Shown: positions 34,356-44,493, counted from the first letter of the stretch. The stretch is DNA of 64,000 bases from Hominifimenecus microfluidus (GCA_020687485.1 JAJEQR010000006.1:49650-113649), one strand, 5' to 3'. Notes: a model not told the origin generated them from the letters alone. Translations and numbers: made by a program.

Positions 34356-34673
34356 ATGACAAGAATGCGATATGTAAAGATGGACCGGATCATGAACCAT
34401 ATGCTGATCCATGCCCTCCGGGAAGTGTTCCGGCAGGAAAAAGAACAGGGGCTTCCGGTGGATACCACACGGGATCTGGTTCTGAAGCTGGCAGAGCAGG
34501 AAGAAGGAAAGCTCTACCTGACAGAAGCTGAACACACCAAATCTGTAGAAGCTTTAAACAAGCTCCGGGACACATACCTGAAAAACGGACGCTATTCCGA
34601 TGGGATCGACAGTGTCCTGTTAAAGATCATGAAATCCAGATACCGCCGCCCATACCGTGGACGGGGAAGATAA
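34356..34673 (+). CDS. unknown 105-residue ICE protein
   Basis: A small basic protein, not recognised. It is helical and ends in an Arg-rich tail (RYRRPYRGRGR) suited to nucleic acid binding. AAAGGAGG precedes ATG 34356 with good spacing. It lies between the ArdC-like gene and the DUF4314 gene, in the same direction as the transfer operon. Confidence 0.65.
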   Translation: MTRMRYVKMDRIMNHMLIHALREVFRQEKEQGLPVDTTRDLVLKLAEQEEGKLYLTEAEHTKSVEALNKLRDTYLKNGRYSDGIDSVLLKIMKSRYRRPYRGRGR

Positions 34674-34682
34674 AGAAAGGAT

Positions 34683-34955
34683 GTGGTACGAATATACAGA
34701 AATATGACACAAGAAAGAATAGAAGCCATGAGGAGAAGATATCCGCCGGGAACAGAGGTCACGCTTAACAGCATGGAGGGGGAGAGCCACATGCCACCCG
34801 GCTTAAAAGGTAAGGTGGATATGGTAGACGATGCAGGGCAGATCCACGTAAACTGGGAGAATGGAAGCAGCCTTGCCCTCGTTCCTGGAGTGGACAGCTT
34901 CCACATCACGGATCTGCCGAGAGCAGAGAGGCCAAAACAGCAGCCATCCCGGTAA
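34683..34955 (+). CDS. DUF4314-like small protein
   Basis: A 90-residue protein with the DUF4314 pattern: RRRYPPGTEVTLNSM, then GLKGKVDMVDDAGQIHVNWE and LALVPGVDSF. The fold looks like a small beta barrel. The start is uncertain: GTG 34683 follows AAAGGAT closely, while ATG 34704 fits family length but has no ribosome site. It precedes the coupling protein gene, as in related elements. Confidence 0.72.
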   Translation: MVRIYRNMTQERIEAMRRRYPPGTEVTLNSMEGESHMPPGLKGKVDMVDDAGQIHVNWENGSSLALVPGVDSFHITDLPRAERPKQQPSR

Positions 34956-34978
34956 CAAACAGCCGGAAGTCAGACTGG

Positions 34979-36712
34979 GTGATCTGGCTTGCCGGACTGC
35001 CTGTCATCTGGTGGGCAGCGATCCTGATTGCGGATGCTATTCAGCCGGGCAGGAATCTTTTTGAGCTGATGGAGGTTCTAACGGAAAAACTGAACCACCC
35101 CTTCCAGCTTCATTATACGGAATATACCATCAAGTCGGTGTTGGTCTGCACGTTACTTTACGCAGCCGGGATCGGCATTTTTTATTCCAGCCAGAAGAAC
35201 TACCGCAGAGGGGAAGAACATGGTTCCGCCAGATGGGGTGATGCCCGGCAGATCTGTAAGAAATACAGCCAGAAGCCGTACTCCCAGAACATCCTGCTGA
35301 CGCAGAACTTCCGCATCAGCCTGGACACCCACGAGCACCGCAGATGTCTCAACATCCTCGTGGTGGGAGGCTCCGGTGCAGGAAAATCCAGAGGCTTTGC
35401 CCTGCCGAACATCATGCAGTGCTGCTGCTCGATGGTCATTACAGACCCCAAAGCCGAGCTGCTCCGAAAGACAGGCGGTCTGCTGGAAAAGAAAGGATAT
35501 GAGGTGCGTGTCTTTGACCTCATCAATCCCGACACATCTTTTTGCTACAATCCATTCGAGTACGTCCACGATGACAAAGACGTACTCCGTCTCATTTCCA
35601 ATCTGATACAAAACACCACACCCAAAGGTTCCCAGTCCTCCGATCCGTTCTGGGAGAAGAGCGAGACAGCACTGCTTCAGGCACTGATGCTGTATCTGCT
35701 CCATGAAGCTCCGCCGGAAGAACAGAACTTCGCCATGATCATGGAGATGTTAGGCTCGGCACAGGTAAAAGAAGAGGATGAGGACTACGAGTCCCCTCTG
35801 GACATTTTGTTTGACCGTCTGGAGATGCGGGACCCGGACAGCATTGCCGTCAAGCAGTACCACATTTACAAGCAGGCGGCAGGAAAGACCGCCAAGTCCA
35901 TCCTGATCAGTGTTGGTGTCCGTCTGGCAGCCTTCAACCTGCCGCAGATCGCCAAGCTGACCAATACCGATGAACTGGATCTTTCCAGCATGGGCGAAAG
36001 AAAAGTTGCCCTTTTCTGCTGTATTCCGGATGCGGACACCTCTTTGAATTATCTGGTAGGTATGATCTACAGCCAGCTTTTCCAGACTCTTTATTATATG
36101 GCAGACCGTGTGCATGGCGGTGCCCTCCCGGTTCCGGTCAACTGCATCATGGATGAGTTTCCAAACGTATCCCTGCCAAATGAGTTTGAGAAGATCCTGG
36201 CAACCTGCCGTTCCCGTTCCATTTACTGCAGCATCATCATCCAGAACATGAGCCAGCTAAAGGCTCTGTTCAAGGACTCCTGGGAAAGTCTGGTGGGCAA
36301 CTGCGATGAGTTTTTGTACCTGGGCGGCAATGAAAAAGAGACACACAAATATGTATCAGAATTACTGGGGAAAGAAACCATAGACACCAACACCTACGGG
36401 CAGACCAAAGGAAAATCCGGCAGCTACTCCACCAACTTCCAGCAGAGCGGAAGGGAGCTGTTACAGCCGGATGAAGTCCGTATGCTGGATAACCAGAATG
36501 CACTTCTGTTTATCCGCGGGGAACGGCCCATACTGGATGCCAAGTATGACCTGATGAAGCATCCCAACATCCGGTATACCGAAGACGGCGGTGCCGGCCC
36601 GTTCAACTATGCGAAAGCACCGCTGGCACATGACGATTTTACCTTTGACGAAACAAGATATAACGACTACGAACTGCTTCTGGATGAGGACATCATCGGG
36701 GAGCTTTTTTGA
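34979..36712 (+). CDS. type IV coupling protein (VirD4/TraG)
   Basis: A 577-residue membrane ATPase. Two N-terminal helices lie near residues 3-20 and 50-70. Walker A is VVGGSGAGKSRGFALPN, the next strand has ITDPKAELLR, and Walker B is CIMDEFPNVSLP. The C-terminal region carries LYLGGNEKETHKYVSELLGK. It delivers the relaxase-DNA complex to the secretion channel. GTG 34979 is the only usual start; it falls right at the first helix, so a slightly longer N-terminus starting at a rare codon cannot be excluded. Confidence 0.93.
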   Translation: MIWLAGLPVIWWAAILIADAIQPGRNLFELMEVLTEKLNHPFQLHYTEYTIKSVLVCTLLYAAGIGIFYSSQKNYRRGEEHGSARWGDARQICKKYSQKPYSQNILLTQNFRISLDTHEHRRCLNILVVGGSGAGKSRGFALPNIMQCCCSMVITDPKAELLRKTGGLLEKKGYEVRVFDLINPDTSFCYNPFEYVHDDKDVLRLISNLIQNTTPKGSQSSDPFWEKSETALLQALMLYLLHEAPPEEQNFAMIMEMLGSAQVKEEDEDYESPLDILFDRLEMRDPDSIAVKQYHIYKQAAGKTAKSILISVGVRLAAFNLPQIAKLTNTDELDLSSMGERKVALFCCIPDADTSLNYLVGMIYSQLFQTLYYMADRVHGGALPVPVNCIMDEFPNVSLPNEFEKILATCRSRSIYCSIIIQNMSQLKALFKDSWESLVGNCDEFLYLGGNEKETHKYVSELLGKETIDTNTYGQTKGKSGSYSTNFQQSGRELLQPDEVRMLDNQNALLFIRGERPILDAKYDLMKHPNIRYTEDGGAGPFNYAKAPLAHDDFTFDETRYNDYELLLDEDIIGELF

Positions 36713-36726
36713 TGGGAGGAATGCCG

Positions 36727-37086
36727 ATGAATTTACTGAAAAATAAGAAACACACAGAAACAAAAAAAGAGACCACACCGCTGAAGATGAAGAGAGGGCA
36801 GAAGAAACTGTTTGCCCTGTATGCGGTGATGGTGCTGACTTTCTGCATTGGGGCAACTTGCGTTTACGCTGCAGGCGATCCGCTGGCAGTCGTCAATAAC
36901 CTGTCCACGTTTATCTTTTCCCTGATCCGTGCCATTGGCCTGATCCTGCTTGGATTTGGTATCGTGCAGGTCGGCCTGTCCCTAAAGAGCCACGATCCGA
37001 GCCAGAGGGCAAACGGATTCCTGACACTGGCAGGCGGTATCATCATTACCTTTGCAAAAGAGATCCTGGATCTGATCATGGGTTAG
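36727..37086 (+). CDS. Maff2-family pilin-like membrane protein
   Basis: A 119-residue protein with a signal-like helix (LFALYAVMVLTFCIGATCVYAAG) and two further helices, as in VirB2/TrbC-like Maff2 proteins of ICEs. It probably forms the channel or a pilus-like part of the secretion machine. ATG 36727 follows GGGAGGAATG; GATGGGAGG sits right after the coupling protein stop. Confidence 0.82.
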   Translation: MNLLKNKKHTETKKETTPLKMKRGQKKLFALYAVMVLTFCIGATCVYAAGDPLAVVNNLSTFIFSLIRAIGLILLGFGIVQVGLSLKSHDPSQRANGFLTLAGGIIITFAKEILDLIMG

Positions 37087-37161
37087 GATCAGAGACTAGA
37101 AGGGGAGCCATGCGAAATGCGGGTTCCCCGCTCACTTTTGCAGGATGGGAGGTGAAAATGT

Positions 37162-38001
37162 TTGAGTGATAACTGGATCGTACAGAATCTGAATTCTGCC
37201 TTGCAGACCTGGAGTGACAAGCTGGCCGAGATCTGGACACTGCTGACGCAAAGCCCGGAGAATTTCAAGGGCGGTGCGATCTGGAGCGTGATGACGAACA
37301 TCAACGGAGGGCTCCGAGCCATCGGGTACGGCCTGCTGGTCTTATTTTTTGCGGCAGGGCTGGTGAAAACCTGTGGGAGCTTCACGGATATGAAGAAGCC
37401 GGAACACGTAGTGAAAGCCTTTATCCGTTTCGCACTGGCACAGGGAGCCGTCATGTCCGGCATGGAGCTTCTGACGGCAATTTTTTCCATTGTGCAGGGA
37501 ATCGTGGCAAATATTATGTCCCATTCCGGGATGGCAGGTGGAACGGTGACGGAACTGCCCTCAGAGATTGTGGACAAGATCGAAGCAGTCGGGATGCTGG
37601 AATCCATCCCTTTGTGGATCGTAACCCTGTTAGGCAGCTTGTTAATTACCGTGCTTTCCTTTGTGATGATCCTGACTGTATATGGAAGAATGTTCAAGCT
37701 GTATATGTACACAGCCATCGCACCGATCCCGCTGGCAACCTTTGCCGGGGAACCAACCCAGTCTGTAGGGAAGAACTTTATCCGTTCCTACGCCGGGGTA
37801 TGTCTGGAAGGTGCCATCATCGCACTGGCCTGCATCATCTTTTCGGTGTTTGCGGCGAGTCCGCCGGCCGTCGGGGATACCAGTCTGTCTGCTGTGACGA
37901 TTGTCTGGAACTACATCGGGGAGCTGGTCTTTAACTTACTGGTACTGGTCGGGGCAGTGAAGGCATCTGACCGGATCGTAAAAGAAATCATGGGATTATA
38001 G
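37162..38001 (+). CDS. VirB6/TrbL-like channel protein (CD1112 type)
   Basis: A 279-residue inner-membrane protein with six or so helices: for example GYGLLVLFFAAGLVKTCGSF, VTLLGSLLITVLSFVMILTV and GVCLEGAIIALACIIFSVFA. The layout and neighbours match the VirB6-like protein of Tn1549-type systems. TTG 37162 follows GGGAGGTG. A GGGGAGCC/GGGTTCCCC hairpin lies just upstream (about 37100-37126), with no U-run. Confidence 0.85.
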   Translation: MSDNWIVQNLNSALQTWSDKLAEIWTLLTQSPENFKGGAIWSVMTNINGGLRAIGYGLLVLFFAAGLVKTCGSFTDMKKPEHVVKAFIRFALAQGAVMSGMELLTAIFSIVQGIVANIMSHSGMAGGTVTELPSEIVDKIEAVGMLESIPLWIVTLLGSLLITVLSFVMILTVYGRMFKLYMYTAIAPIPLATFAGEPTQSVGKNFIRSYAGVCLEGAIIALACIIFSVFAASPPAVGDTSLSAVTIVWNYIGELVFNLLVLVGAVKASDRIVKEIMGL

Positions 38002-38014
38002 GAGGCAGAAAGGA

Positions 38015-38446
38015 ATGGAAGAACCAAAGAAATTAATTTATGACAGTGGAGAGCAACCAGAGGAAGTATTCTTACGGGTCAGCGGCTACTTGGACAGAGA
38101 CCGCCTGTATGTCGGGATTTACCAGATAGAATATGGCTACCCGGAACTTTTTTCCGACCTTACGGTGAACCTGCACCATGCTCCGCTGAACGGTGTGAAC
38201 GAAGCCTATATCGACCACAATTTCAGCAAAGAGCATCTGCGTTTTATTCGGAAATACAAGCTGGGCAGGGTACTTCCGGAGACCGCAGTTTCCGGTTACT
38301 GCACCTTTCAGAAGGTCGCCTTTGACCTGAAGAAACTGGCAGAATATGATCCGCAGGGAACCAGAGAATTTATGGAAAGCCACGGCATCCAGATTGCGGA
38401 TGCACCAAAGCAGAAACCAAAGAACAAATCACAGAGAGAAAGGTAG
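38015..38446 (+). CDS. conserved ICE protein, DUF4313-like
   Basis: A 143-residue soluble protein. The core RVSGYLDRDRLYVGIYQIEY, then LFSDLTVNLH and the end segment LPETAVSGYCTFQKVAFDLK, resemble DUF4313 proteins encoded between VirB6 and PrgI genes in related ICEs. AGGAGG precedes ATG 38015. Function unknown; perhaps a cytoplasmic secretion accessory. Confidence 0.65.
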   Translation: MEEPKKLIYDSGEQPEEVFLRVSGYLDRDRLYVGIYQIEYGYPELFSDLTVNLHHAPLNGVNEAYIDHNFSKEHLRFIRKYKLGRVLPETAVSGYCTFQKVAFDLKKLAEYDPQGTREFMESHGIQIADAPKQKPKNKSQRER

Positions 38447-38454
38447 AAAACAAC

Positions 38455-38889
38455 ATGGAAGTGAAAATGAATAAAGAAATCCGAGACTATCAGGAGTCAA
38501 TGTTCTGGGGCTTAAGTTTCCGGCAGTGCTTATTTTCGGTACTGGCGATCCTGGCAGCCCTTGGAATCTATTTTGTCACCCGGAAATATGCCGGGGAACA
38601 GGTAACCGGATGGCTGTGCGTGCTTGGGGCGGCTCCCTTTGCAGCCTGCGGCTTTTTCCGTTACCACGGCATGACGGCAGAACAGTTCGCATGGGCAGTC
38701 ATCAAATCCGAACTGCTGTACCCGAAACGGCTGGTATTCAAATCAGAGAACCTGTACTTTTCCTGCATGGAAGAGAGCCTGCGGCTGGGTGAAAAGATGA
38801 TGGGAAACGGAGCGGAGCTTCTGGTGAAGAAGCGGACGAAACAGAAGAAACCAAAGAAGCTAGGAGGAAGGGGTGATGCCTTTGATTAA
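38455..38889 (+). CDS. PrgI-family secretion protein
   Basis: A 144-residue protein with NKEIRDYQESMFWGLSFRQC followed by two membrane helices, the pattern of PrgI (VirB3-like) proteins. It normally partners the VirB4 ATPase, whose gene overlaps its end by 14 bp. The C-terminal third is basic and cytoplasmic. Confidence 0.85.
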   Translation: MEVKMNKEIRDYQESMFWGLSFRQCLFSVLAILAALGIYFVTRKYAGEQVTGWLCVLGAAPFAACGFFRYHGMTAEQFAWAVIKSELLYPKRLVFKSENLYFSCMEESLRLGEKMMGNGAELLVKKRTKQKKPKKLGGRGDAFD

Positions 38890-41212
38890 AACCCTGAGTC
38901 AGACACTGAAACAGGACAAAGAAAAATTCAAAGTACCGGGGTCTGTCCAGCAGGCGATCCCGATCCGCAAGATCTGGCCGGACGGTATTTTTCAGGTGGA
39001 GAGCAAGTATTCCCGGACATTCCGGTTTACGGATATCAACTATTCCATTGCCAGCAAAGCGGATAAGACAGAGATGTTCCTGGACTACTCCGAACTTTTA
39101 AATGCACTGGATTCCGGCTGTACGGCGAAGATTACCCTGAACAACCGTAAGATCAACAAGGAAGAGTTTGAGCAGTCCCTGCTGATTCCAATGAAAGGAG
39201 ATGGACTGGACGAGTACCGGAAAGAGTATAACGATATGCTCCTTTCCAAGATCTCCGGTACCAACAACAGCATTTACCAGGAACGCTATCTGACCGTCAG
39301 CGTCCACAAGAAGAACATCGATGAAGCCAGGACATACTTCGCCCGTGTGGGAACGGATATCATCACCCATCTGGCCAAGCTGTCCTCCATCGGGGAAGAG
39401 CTGGATGCAGAACAGAGGCTCCAGATCTTCCGGGACTTTTTCAAGGCAGACGTTCCGCAGAGCTTTCCGTTTGACATGAAAGCCTTTGCGAAAAAGGGAC
39501 ACAGCTTCAAGGACTGGATCTGCCCGGACACGATGGAGTTCCACAACGACCATTTCAAGCTGGGCGAGCAGTACGGCAGAGTCCTTTTTATGGAAGATTA
39601 CGCCAGCTATGTGAAAGACGAGATGATCTCCGAACTGTGTAGCCTTGGCAGGAATCTGATGCTGTCTATTGACATCATCCCGGTACCAACAGATGAAGCA
39701 GTGCGTGAGATCCAGAATCGACTGTTGGGCGTAGAGACCAACGTAACGAACTGGCAGAGACGCCAGAATGCAAACAATAACTTTTCCGCCGTGGTTCCCT
39801 ATGATATGGAGCTTCAGAGAAAAGAAACCAAGGAGATGCTGGACGACTTGACTACCAGGGACCAGAGGATGATGTTCGGTATCCTGACAATGGTACATAT
39901 GGCAGAAAGCAAGAAACAACTGGATTCTGATACGGAAACCCTGTATTCCATTGCAAGAAAACACCTCTGCCAGATGGCAACCCTGAAATGGCAACAGGTC
40001 GATGGACTGAATACCGTCCTGCCGTATGGTCTGCGGAAGATCGATGCGGTGCGTACCCTTACCACAGAGTCCACTGCCGTCTTGATTCCGTTCCATACAC
40101 AGGAGATCATGCAGCCGGGCGGCATTTATTATGGGCAGAATGCAGTCAGCAAAAATATGCTGGTGGCAGACCGAAGAAAGCTGTTAAATGGAAATTCCTT
40201 CCGACTGGGAGTCAGCGGTTCTGGAAAAAGTTTCTCGGCAAAAGAAGAGATCGTAGACCTTGCCCTTTCCACGGAAGATGACATCCTCATCCTCGATCCG
40301 GAGTCCGAGTTTGCTTCACTGGTGGAAGCCTTAAACGGCGAGGTCATCCGGATTTCGGCAACCTCCGATACCCATCTGAATGCACTGGACATGGACTCCG
40401 CCTATGGCAATGACCGTAACCCTCTGATTGAAAAGTCAGAATTTATCCTATCCCTCTTTGAGCAGCTTGTAGGAGCCGGAAACCTTTCAGCAAAGGAGAA
40501 ATCCATCCTTGACCGCTGTACCGCAGATGTGTACCGGGATTATATGAGGGGTGGATACCAAGGGCAGGTGCCGACCTTGAAGGATCTGTACCGACAGCTC
40601 ATGCTCCAGCCGGAGGAAGAAGCCAGAGGGCTGGCATTGTCTTCGGAACTGTTTATTAACGGAAGCCTGAACACCTTTGCCCAGGAAACCAATGTCAATA
40701 CGAAGAGCCGTATCATCGACTATGACATCCGGGAGCTGGGCGAACAGCTGATGCCCCTTGGAATGTTGGTCACACTGGATTCCATTTTTAACCGTGTGAT
40801 CCAGAACTGGAAGAAGGGGAAAACGACATGGATCTTTGCGGATGAGTTTTATCTGCTGTTCCGCTATGAATACAGTGCAGACTTTTTCTACCGCCTGTAC
40901 AAGCGTATCCGTAAGTATTCGGGATTTGTGACCGGGCTTACACAGAACGTGGAAGAACTTCTGAAATCCGATACCGCCCGTCTGATGCTGGCAAACAGTG
41001 AATTCCTAATCCTTTTGAATCAGGCAACCACCGACCGGGACGAGCTTGCGGCACTTCTGAATATCTCGGATAACCAGTTATCCTACATCACCAATGTGGG
41101 TGCCGGACACGGTCTGATCCGCTGCTCCGGGAATCTGGTGCCGTTTGAAAATTCGTTCCCAAGAAATACAAAGCTGTACCGTCTGATGACGACCAAGCCG
41201 GGCGAAGCGTAA
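38876..41212 (+). CDS. VirB4/TrsE-like conjugation ATPase
   Basis: A 778-residue ATPase energising the secretion channel. Walker A is LGVSGSGKSFSAKEEI near residue 443, a strand before it has ILILDPESEF shortly downstream, and Walker B is TWIFADEFYLLF near residue 655. GLTQNVEELL and FLILLNQATTDRDEL are typical C-terminal VirB4 segments. AAGGGGTG precedes ATG 38876 inside the PrgI gene, so translation is coupled. Confidence 0.93.
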   Translation: MPLIKTLSQTLKQDKEKFKVPGSVQQAIPIRKIWPDGIFQVESKYSRTFRFTDINYSIASKADKTEMFLDYSELLNALDSGCTAKITLNNRKINKEEFEQSLLIPMKGDGLDEYRKEYNDMLLSKISGTNNSIYQERYLTVSVHKKNIDEARTYFARVGTDIITHLAKLSSIGEELDAEQRLQIFRDFFKADVPQSFPFDMKAFAKKGHSFKDWICPDTMEFHNDHFKLGEQYGRVLFMEDYASYVKDEMISELCSLGRNLMLSIDIIPVPTDEAVREIQNRLLGVETNVTNWQRRQNANNNFSAVVPYDMELQRKETKEMLDDLTTRDQRMMFGILTMVHMAESKKQLDSDTETLYSIARKHLCQMATLKWQQVDGLNTVLPYGLRKIDAVRTLTTESTAVLIPFHTQEIMQPGGIYYGQNAVSKNMLVADRRKLLNGNSFRLGVSGSGKSFSAKEEIVDLALSTEDDILILDPESEFASLVEALNGEVIRISATSDTHLNALDMDSAYGNDRNPLIEKSEFILSLFEQLVGAGNLSAKEKSILDRCTADVYRDYMRGGYQGQVPTLKDLYRQLMLQPEEEARGLALSSELFINGSLNTFAQETNVNTKSRIIDYDIRELGEQLMPLGMLVTLDSIFNRVIQNWKKGKTTWIFADEFYLLFRYEYSADFFYRLYKRIRKYSGFVTGLTQNVEELLKSDTARLMLANSEFLILLNQATTDRDELAALLNISDNQLSYITNVGAGHGLIRCSGNLVPFENSFPRNTKLYRLMTTKPGEA

Positions 41213-41243
41213 GAGCAGTACAGATCGGGACTGGAGGTGAGAG

Positions 41244-43175
41244 ATGAAGGATATCAAAACCAAAGAAGTCACAACAAAACCAAAGACTAAAAATCCTGCC
41301 TCCAGAATCCCGAAGGAGCTGATGCGGACGGCCATACTGGAGAGCAAGGAAAAGTCCCAGACCATTGCAAATGCCAGGGATAATGACATGGGGGAACAGT
41401 CCCCATCCGAGTATGCCAGTGGAAAAGTCGCATCCGCAGAGGAATGGGCTGCCAGAAAGACTGGCAGAACTGTAACCAGAGCCGGAAAGACAGCAGCACA
41501 GACTTCCTACGAGAAGATCAAACAGAGAGCCGCTGGCAAAAAAGAAGCGGAGAAAGAAACCGCCAGAGGAACAGGGGACACACAGACCGCCAATCCTGCC
41601 AGCCGGGAAGCTCAGGAAGCACAGATCCGGGAAGTACAGATCCAGGAAGCCCAGCGGCAAAAGGTGGTTTCAGATGCCGTAAAAACGAAAGAGCAGAAGA
41701 TCCGGGCTGCCAGGGAGACACCAAGAATCCAGAACAGACAGGAAATAGCAGAAATGAAGCAGCTCTCCATCCGAGAACAGAGCCAGAAGAAGGAAGCAAA
41801 AGATACAGTAAGGCAGACCGCTATCCGACAGAAACAGCCAGAAACCATTCGGATTAAAGAAAAACCAAGGAAACAGCCGGAGCCGAAAACCATACAGAAG
41901 CGTATCATCAAGACGGCTCCCCAGTCTGCGAAGATCAGCGTCCAGCCAGAGCAGAAGCTCCGTGCGGCCAGCTCCAACGCCCTGACAGCCCGGATGCAGA
42001 AGCAGATGGAACGAAGGGCAGCGAAACAGGCGGCGAAGAAAGCAGCCTTGCAGACTTCTGATGGAATCCGTCGGATACAGAAAACGGCAAGGGCAGGGGA
42101 GAATACATTCAAGGCAGCTAGGGCCGCCGTGGAAGTGGCAGCGAAAACCGTGCAGTCCATGATGGCTGCACTGGGAGCCGCCGGAGCAGTTATCGTTCTT
42201 TTATTGGTTATCATGGTTGGAATCATTGGCGGTGCGGCATTTTCAGGAAGCTCAGAGAGCAACGAAGCATTGAGTCAGGAAGTCCTTTCCTATACAACAG
42301 CTATCCAGAAATATGCCAACCAGTACGGAATCCCCGAATACGTTTCCGTGATACAGGCGATCATGATGCAGGAATCCGGCGGCCGGGGAACCGATCCCAT
42401 GCAGAGCAGTGAGTGCCCATACAACACTAGGTACTCCAACAGTCCCAATGCCATCCAGGACGCAGATTACTCCATACAGGTAGGAATCCAGTATTATGCA
42501 GACTGCCTGAAGGAAGCCGGATGCACCAGTCCACAGGATATGGATAAGCTGAAACTGTCCCTGCAAGGATATAACTACGGCAACGGATACATAACGTGGG
42601 CGATACGGAAGTATGGCGGTTACAGTGCCGAAAATGCCCTGCAGTTCTCCAACGAGCAGGCGGCTTCGCATGGATGGAGTGCCTATGGCGACCCAGAGTA
42701 CGTCCCACATGTCCTGCGGTATTATTCCAGCGGCGGATTGTTTGCCGGCCTGTTTGGAGGCAGCGGCCAGATCGTATCGGTGGCACTTACCCAGCTTGGA
42801 AATGAGGGAGGCCAGAAGTTCTGGTCGTGGTATGGCTTTGACAGCCATGTGGCATGGTGTGCCTGCTTTGCCAGCTGGTGTGGGGATCAGGCAGGACTCA
42901 TCGAGAGCGGCAAGATGCCAAAATTCTCCCTGTGCGATGATGGAATCGCATGGTTCCAGAGCAAGGGAAAGTGGAAAAGCCGGGGATATTCCCCAGCACC
43001 CGGAACCCTGATCTTTTTTGACTGGAACGGGGACGGAACCTCAGACCATGTGGGAATCGTGGAGAAAACCGAAGGCAGTACCGTATACACCGTAGAAGGA
43101 AACTCCAGCAATGCCGTGAACCAGAGAAGCTATAATATTAATAACGGAACAATCATGGGATATGGTATACTTTGA
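41244..43175 (+). CDS. CD1108-type bifunctional wall hydrolase (copy 1, intact)
   Basis: A 643-residue protein. Residues 1-290 are charged and Lys/Glu/Gln-rich, a membrane helix lies near 305-330, then a lysozyme-like domain (ESGGRGTDPMQSSECPYNTR, with the catalytic Glu in MMQESGG) and a C-terminal CHAP/NlpC-like domain (HVAWCACFASWCGDQAG, later DHVGIVEKT, with Cys and His). It cuts peptidoglycan to let the secretion channel through. This copy is full length. A 5'-truncated second copy lies at 52989-54257, and both share sequence up to just past the stop codon, where each cargo begins. Confidence 0.92.
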   Translation: MKDIKTKEVTTKPKTKNPASRIPKELMRTAILESKEKSQTIANARDNDMGEQSPSEYASGKVASAEEWAARKTGRTVTRAGKTAAQTSYEKIKQRAAGKKEAEKETARGTGDTQTANPASREAQEAQIREVQIQEAQRQKVVSDAVKTKEQKIRAARETPRIQNRQEIAEMKQLSIREQSQKKEAKDTVRQTAIRQKQPETIRIKEKPRKQPEPKTIQKRIIKTAPQSAKISVQPEQKLRAASSNALTARMQKQMERRAAKQAAKKAALQTSDGIRRIQKTARAGENTFKAARAAVEVAAKTVQSMMAALGAAGAVIVLLLVIMVGIIGGAAFSGSSESNEALSQEVLSYTTAIQKYANQYGIPEYVSVIQAIMMQESGGRGTDPMQSSECPYNTRYSNSPNAIQDADYSIQVGIQYYADCLKEAGCTSPQDMDKLKLSLQGYNYGNGYITWAIRKYGGYSAENALQFSNEQAASHGWSAYGDPEYVPHVLRYYSSGGLFAGLFGGSGQIVSVALTQLGNEGGQKFWSWYGFDSHVAWCACFASWCGDQAGLIESGKMPKFSLCDDGIAWFQSKGKWKSRGYSPAPGTLIFFDWNGDGTSDHVGIVEKTEGSTVYTVEGNSSNAVNQRSYNINNGTIMGYGIL

Positions 43176-43265
43176 AAATTAATATGTTGATTTTTAGAGC
43201 GTATTCAATAGTTTAGATTACCTTTAAAAACAAATTAGAGAATGAGTATGAATTTTACAATAAAA

Positions 43266-43293
43266 AGAGGTGCAAACTTAGCGCCTCTTTTTT
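43266..43293. terminator. bidirectional terminator after CD1108 copy 1
   Basis: AGAGGTGC (43266-43273) and GCGCCTCT (43281-43288) pair over 8 bp with one wobble and a 7-nt loop. TTTTTT follows on the plus strand and an A-run precedes it, so it can end both the transfer operon and the minus-strand AraC gene. Confidence 0.85.
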
Positions 43294-43337
43294 GTGATAA
43301 TATAATTAAAAAATTTCTGAAAAAATGGCAAGTGATT

Positions 43338-44336
43338 CTAATCTTTACGCATATTATAATTATTTTTTCGGTAAATTTCAGGCGATTGATTAAAATAGTT
43401 TTTAAAAGCGCTAGAAAATTTACTTGCGTTTTGATACCCTAAATGTTTGGCTATAGATGAAATTGATAATTCATTCTTTTTAAGTAACAGTGAAGCATAT
43501 TTCATTTTGGATTGTCGAATGTATGTCCCAATAGGAACACCATACATTTTTTTGAATGATTCTCGAAGTTTAGTTTGTCCCATTGCTGCTATTTTGCAAA
43601 GCTGCGAGAGTTCTGGTGGGTTTAAAATATTCTGTTCAATAGCCAGACGTACAGATTCCAGCGCCTTTTTCTCTTGTTTGGAAAGAGACTGGTGTTTAGA
43701 TGCTATCTCCTGTCGCTGTTTATGAAAGTTGCCTGCCACAATAGAAAGCAGTTCACCCACTTTGCTTTCGTAGTAAAGACGGGAGGTTTCGCCAGCAATC
43801 AGTTTATCCCGTATCTGCAAAAACAGGGTTCCAATTTCCGGGGTATTATAATCAAAAGCTTTCCAATCATAAACCTCTGCATAGTCAAAATCGTCCGGGG
43901 TAAAACGGTCTTGCAGATTTTTCTCTATGTAATCTTCAAACAGCAAAACTGACGCATAGCTGATTGGTATATTGGGTTGATATAATACTCGCCCCTGTGA
44001 CGGCTTATTTAGATAAAGGTGGATTCCCTCTGTGATGGGTTGGGCTTTCCGCCCATTCTGGATCAGGGTAACACCGCCGGATTCCAAATAATAAATTTTC
44101 ACCAGCTTTTGATTGATCTCATATTTACGTTCCATTGAGGCGTATGGTATCCAGCTTCCGGTTGACAGGAATAATCCATCTGTCGGTTGAACCTGATAGA
44201 TATTTCCATAGCCTTGTCTGTTTTGCGGCTGCAAGGTGCAGATTCCATTATGATTATCCTGTCGAAAATGATAATCATGCAGATAAAAAGAAGCATCCCC
44301 TAATTCGTGCGCGGCCTGTGTAGAATCGGTCTGCAT
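43338..44336 (-). CDS. AraC-family regulator of cargo A
   Basis: A 332-residue regulator. The N-terminal two thirds are a sensor domain. The C-terminal AraC DNA-binding domain has two helix-turn-helices: LSQLCKIAAMGQTKLRESFK and ISSIAKHLGYQNASKFSSAF, ending in SPEIYRK. The AraC-type regulator of yersiniabactin uptake, YbtA, is a known example that controls ABC genes like those nearby, so a chelator-responsive role is plausible. It is transcribed away from the ECF operon. ATG 44336 is preferred; GTG 44345 is an alternative. Confidence 0.88.
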   Translation of the reverse strand: MQTDSTQAAHELGDASFYLHDYHFRQDNHNGICTLQPQNRQGYGNIYQVQPTDGLFLSTGSWIPYASMERKYEINQKLVKIYYLESGGVTLIQNGRKAQPITEGIHLYLNKPSQGRVLYQPNIPISYASVLLFEDYIEKNLQDRFTPDDFDYAEVYDWKAFDYNTPEIGTLFLQIRDKLIAGETSRLYYESKVGELLSIVAGNFHKQRQEIASKHQSLSKQEKKALESVRLAIEQNILNPPELSQLCKIAAMGQTKLRESFKKMYGVPIGTYIRQSKMKYASLLLKKNELSISSIAKHLGYQNASKFSSAFKNYFNQSPEIYRKNNYNMRKD

Positions 44337-44493
44337 CCTGCTCACCCCCGTTTCTTATGTAGTCGGAATAATCCGCAGTATCTTTTTTTATGCTCCAAAA
44401 TGTCGCAAAGGCTGTCAGCAAAACCACAAAAAGCACTGATATATCCGGTTGTTTTTCCACTTTTAACTCCTGTTTTGACCTTTTTTGCCGGAT

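Noticed and set aside
37100..37126. GGGGAGCC/GGGTTCCCC hairpin as a terminator inside the transfer operon
   Set aside because: No U-run follows and the genes on both sides belong to one secretion operon. It may be structural only.
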